Shown here: positions 63,001-64,000 of the stretch, piece by piece
Layout of the letters: each line of letters opens with the position of its first letter
How positions within the stretch are numbered: the stretch's first letter is position 1
Assembly: GCA_964035575.1 (NCBI GenBank)
Contig: OZ037905.1
Location: 521,001 to 585,000 of the forward strand
Length of the DNA stretch: 64,000 nt
Reading direction: 5' to 3'
From: Rhynchopus sp. YZ270_cl-10
Lineage: Eukaryota; Euglenozoa; Diplonemea; Diplonemida; Diplonemidae
Translations under genes and position numbers: made by a program
The notes under the pieces: model-generated
What the model saw: the letters and a program-made list of their open reading frames with translations, nothing else
Told to the model about the DNA's origin: nothing
Database searches by the model: none

Positions 63001-64000
63001 TGGGAATACTCTTGAAGAAGCACATAATTCCTCCCTTCACACTCTTTTAACGCAAAATACGCTGTTAAAGCGTGACGTTCGACCCGGCGTCGTCCTGACA
63101 TCTCCTTATCGACCACCTTTAAGACAGCCATACGTCCTCTCAACTCTGCCTCCTCTGAGAATATGCTAGCGACGGATTCATGCCCGATTCGGAGATCAAA
63201 GGCTAAGGAAAACTCTTCCCATACACGGCGTTCTTCTGCTAGAACGCACCGCCGCAGTTTGCCTTCAGAGTATAGTACAATCTCTAGCCAGGACGAAAAA
63301 TAATCCCTTCTGATCATCTCCCGAAAAGAGGTTTCATGATGCTCCAAAATGTCCGTCGTGATGGCAGGGAGGAGTTCGGTGTGGGGTTCGAAACCCCCTC
63401 CCCCTCCCCTCCCCCCTTCAGCATAAGATCGATGATACTCCTGTTGTTTCAAAAATGAAGAAACAAATGGTCGTGAAATGCCCGAAAATCTTAGAGAAGG
63501 TGAAGAAGACGGTCGTTCCAATGGAATGCTTGGCAATGACATTGTGGAGGATGGTTTTGGAGGTGGGCTGGGAGACACATCGAAGGAAGCTTCACTCCGC
63601 TTGGAGGTACCTTCCTCTGAAGAACACCTTGGGAGATTGAGAAATCCTTCCATAGGCCCGGTCAGGGAGCGCATCGAGAGCGTTTCGTACAACGACACAT
63701 TGCGTGGAGACACACACGAGGAAATCGGAGTCTGCGGTGTCGTCCCCCTACCAGCCTGCAACAACCCCAACGCTAACCCCTCTGCCTTAAACTCCCCCTT
63801 TATTTCAGGCGAATCCGGCATCTTTAACTCCATTTTTGAACTCTTCTTCGATCCTTCATCGAGCAACAACGCCATTCTTAGATTCGGTGGCTTCTCGATA
63901 TTCGCCCCCCACTGCGGATCTCCTCTACCTGCCATCATATCAATCATCCCGGTCTGTGGTGACGTTGAAGGAGAATGTGAAGAAGGCACCGAAGGGTACC
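60051..64000 (-). CDS. Large low-complexity protein, 5' end outside window
   Basis: The frame is open from the stop at 60051 to the window edge (1,316 codons) and no clear start is inside; the first in-frame candidate is a GTG at 63989, so the gene probably continues to the right. I do not recognise it. It alternates Ser/Pro/Glu-rich, probably disordered stretches (poly-Ser near 62220-62250, acidic near 61955-61970, poly-Pro near 60820-60850, poly-Gly near 60150-60170) with charged helical segments. One is near 63330-62640 (REMIRRDYFSSWLEIVLYSE, RNEAKQRESLRFLERKIRQG); another near 61140-60880 (IIKEHESWLRDFNTRFYCSI, RRYHEWQKGRTEAYY). The C-terminus is FWDNAKAKRGKLLHYP. A structural or coiled-coil scaffold is a guess. 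Confidence 0.75.
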   Translation of the reverse strand, partial: YPSVPSSHSPSTSPQTGMIDMMAGRGDPQWGANIEKPPNLRMALLLDEGSKKSSKMELKMPDSPEIKGEFKAEGLALGLLQAGRGTTPQTPISSCVSPRNVSLYETLSMRSLTGPMEGFLNLPRCSSEEGTSKRSEASFDVSPSPPPKPSSTMSLPSIPLERPSSSPSLRFSGISRPFVSSFLKQQEYHRSYAEGGRGGGGGFEPHTELLPAITTDILEHHETSFREMIRRDYFSSWLEIVLYSEGKLRRCVLAEERRVWEEFSLAFDLRIGHESVASIFSEEAELRGRMAVLKVVDKEMSGRRRVERHALTAYFALKECEGRNYVLLQEYSQRKSYFEVFFLLRNEAKQRESLRFLERKIRQGVLQLRRRQSIEQTPLNSRNIQQMTQHFHEREGVGAATLFSLKRSGLAEREAIGREGIEGEEGVLRERGVVSVFFSHWMNLIAVEEAAGRNGVVIAELREGITLEQFHTSTTKRISRQHSGSSRPSNTSRPSRAPPPAPTSAASTPTDPNLCTSPPSPFFKKTNRDSASDGMGVFNKLTKSFLEGGLYSVSSSEMGTTPHREPSTTDIETIDVEREAVSVASSSSSSSSSSSDTSSPVVGSGTDTTQITSTATTTPSPEASPSVQNAGGGEWTLPQERGFRLSESQSQSQSQSPKSSRYSGKPAICLHDLLDGDAEEEEEEETEDTFLPDSYEALVLECELAAQYREDGGRGEPSSASCPSSSSVSVSRSDVDATLPLGRGSLHSMSSASDIMRQRLERQPGGGGGGRGGGGMSQVQRQEHHHHPAPLPRRSRNDDYIYSKAEARASYRRSMQSSSRSSTQGAQSVQSVQSVSQGRGGERGREEREKERPHRASSCATRSSLQTDVTSMYDVKEDIKVEVKRSRSQNTHRVPSYKKVASYADEFSRRRVEEKWCKVVGVNAPSKGKEQRLLGGWLSVPGEQTALLSFVEEDARGVIIKEHESWLRDFNTRFYCSIHEVFLEKTARLKSQRLAQCVQTTPPPKHEKKKGIGEDPEQRAAYVRRYHEWQKGRTEAYYENLESPISAPTTPPPPPPPPPPPQTETPPSRRPHDSVVNHLTASAIGTLASIETQLFSVNRKAADLPIPSDTNSSSSHRETMEQKRVAFSERRQVASSEVSMTSTESSSSPSSSSSSEETQASSSIATTQPLSRVQTAPPRNASVDEFVMLEKEVRVKKKEGARRKEGAGVVGESSGAAAGVGVFHGPGGIGAMLLQAMEAREYEGRVSLQQREATFAGMFTEMSAKLRIKCTVASVGGGGGGGGGDAHDTSILSQASNRSFWDNAKAKRGKLLHYP

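Overview
The window is nuclear DNA from a unicellular eukaryote. It carries spliceosomal introns of 43-211 nt with GTATG-type donors and CAG acceptors, a complete SF3B3 (SAP130) splicing-factor gene, secreted eukaryotic-type hydrolases, mosaic TIR transposons and a short piece of the 18S rRNA 5' end. I cannot name the species. Every gene I can support, more than 20 of them, lies on the minus strand. Most have a pyrimidine tract ending in AG 14-45 nt before the ATG. That layout recalls polycistronic, trans-splicing lineages such as Euglenozoa or dinoflagellates. The 18S fragment has the general eukaryotic GATCCTGCC form, not the kinetoplastid GATTCTGCC form, and no leader RNA gene was seen.

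Layout, left to right. 1-8621: the 5' 2,873 codons of a giant protein with about 15 C2 domains and two PDZ-like domains, running off the left edge. 8622-11673: spacer with an 18S rRNA fragment. 11674-16726: two secreted paralogous proteins that look like six-hairpin glycosidases. 16995-23831: four UBL-WD40 genes, with a 1.7-kb TIR element between the third and fourth. 24204-31855: two identical serine carboxypeptidase genes flanking a divergent UBL/propeller gene and a WW-domain gene. 32495-36580: SF3B3 in six exons. 37154-41346: three more UBL-WD40 genes, with a MITE that has an identifiable empty site. 42441-47600: a six-exon gene encoding 15 copies of a roughly 50-residue SH3/Tudor-like module. 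48421-48741: a 106-codon gene with an in-frame TGA where SelW/Rdx proteins carry their redox Sec or Cys. 49171-51404: a Mutator-like element. 51723-59071: five more UBL-WD40 genes. 60051-64000: a large unrecognised low-complexity protein, 5' end outside the window.

The most unusual content is the 12-copy UBL-WD40 array. Its first ~80 codons are almost invariant in nucleotide sequence, while the propeller varies at repeated positions, three copies are frameshifted, and the spacers are shuffled. This looks like a constant/variable recognition family kept by gene conversion and birth-and-death. The second is the unannotated candidate SelW-like selenoprotein with an N-terminal acylation signal.
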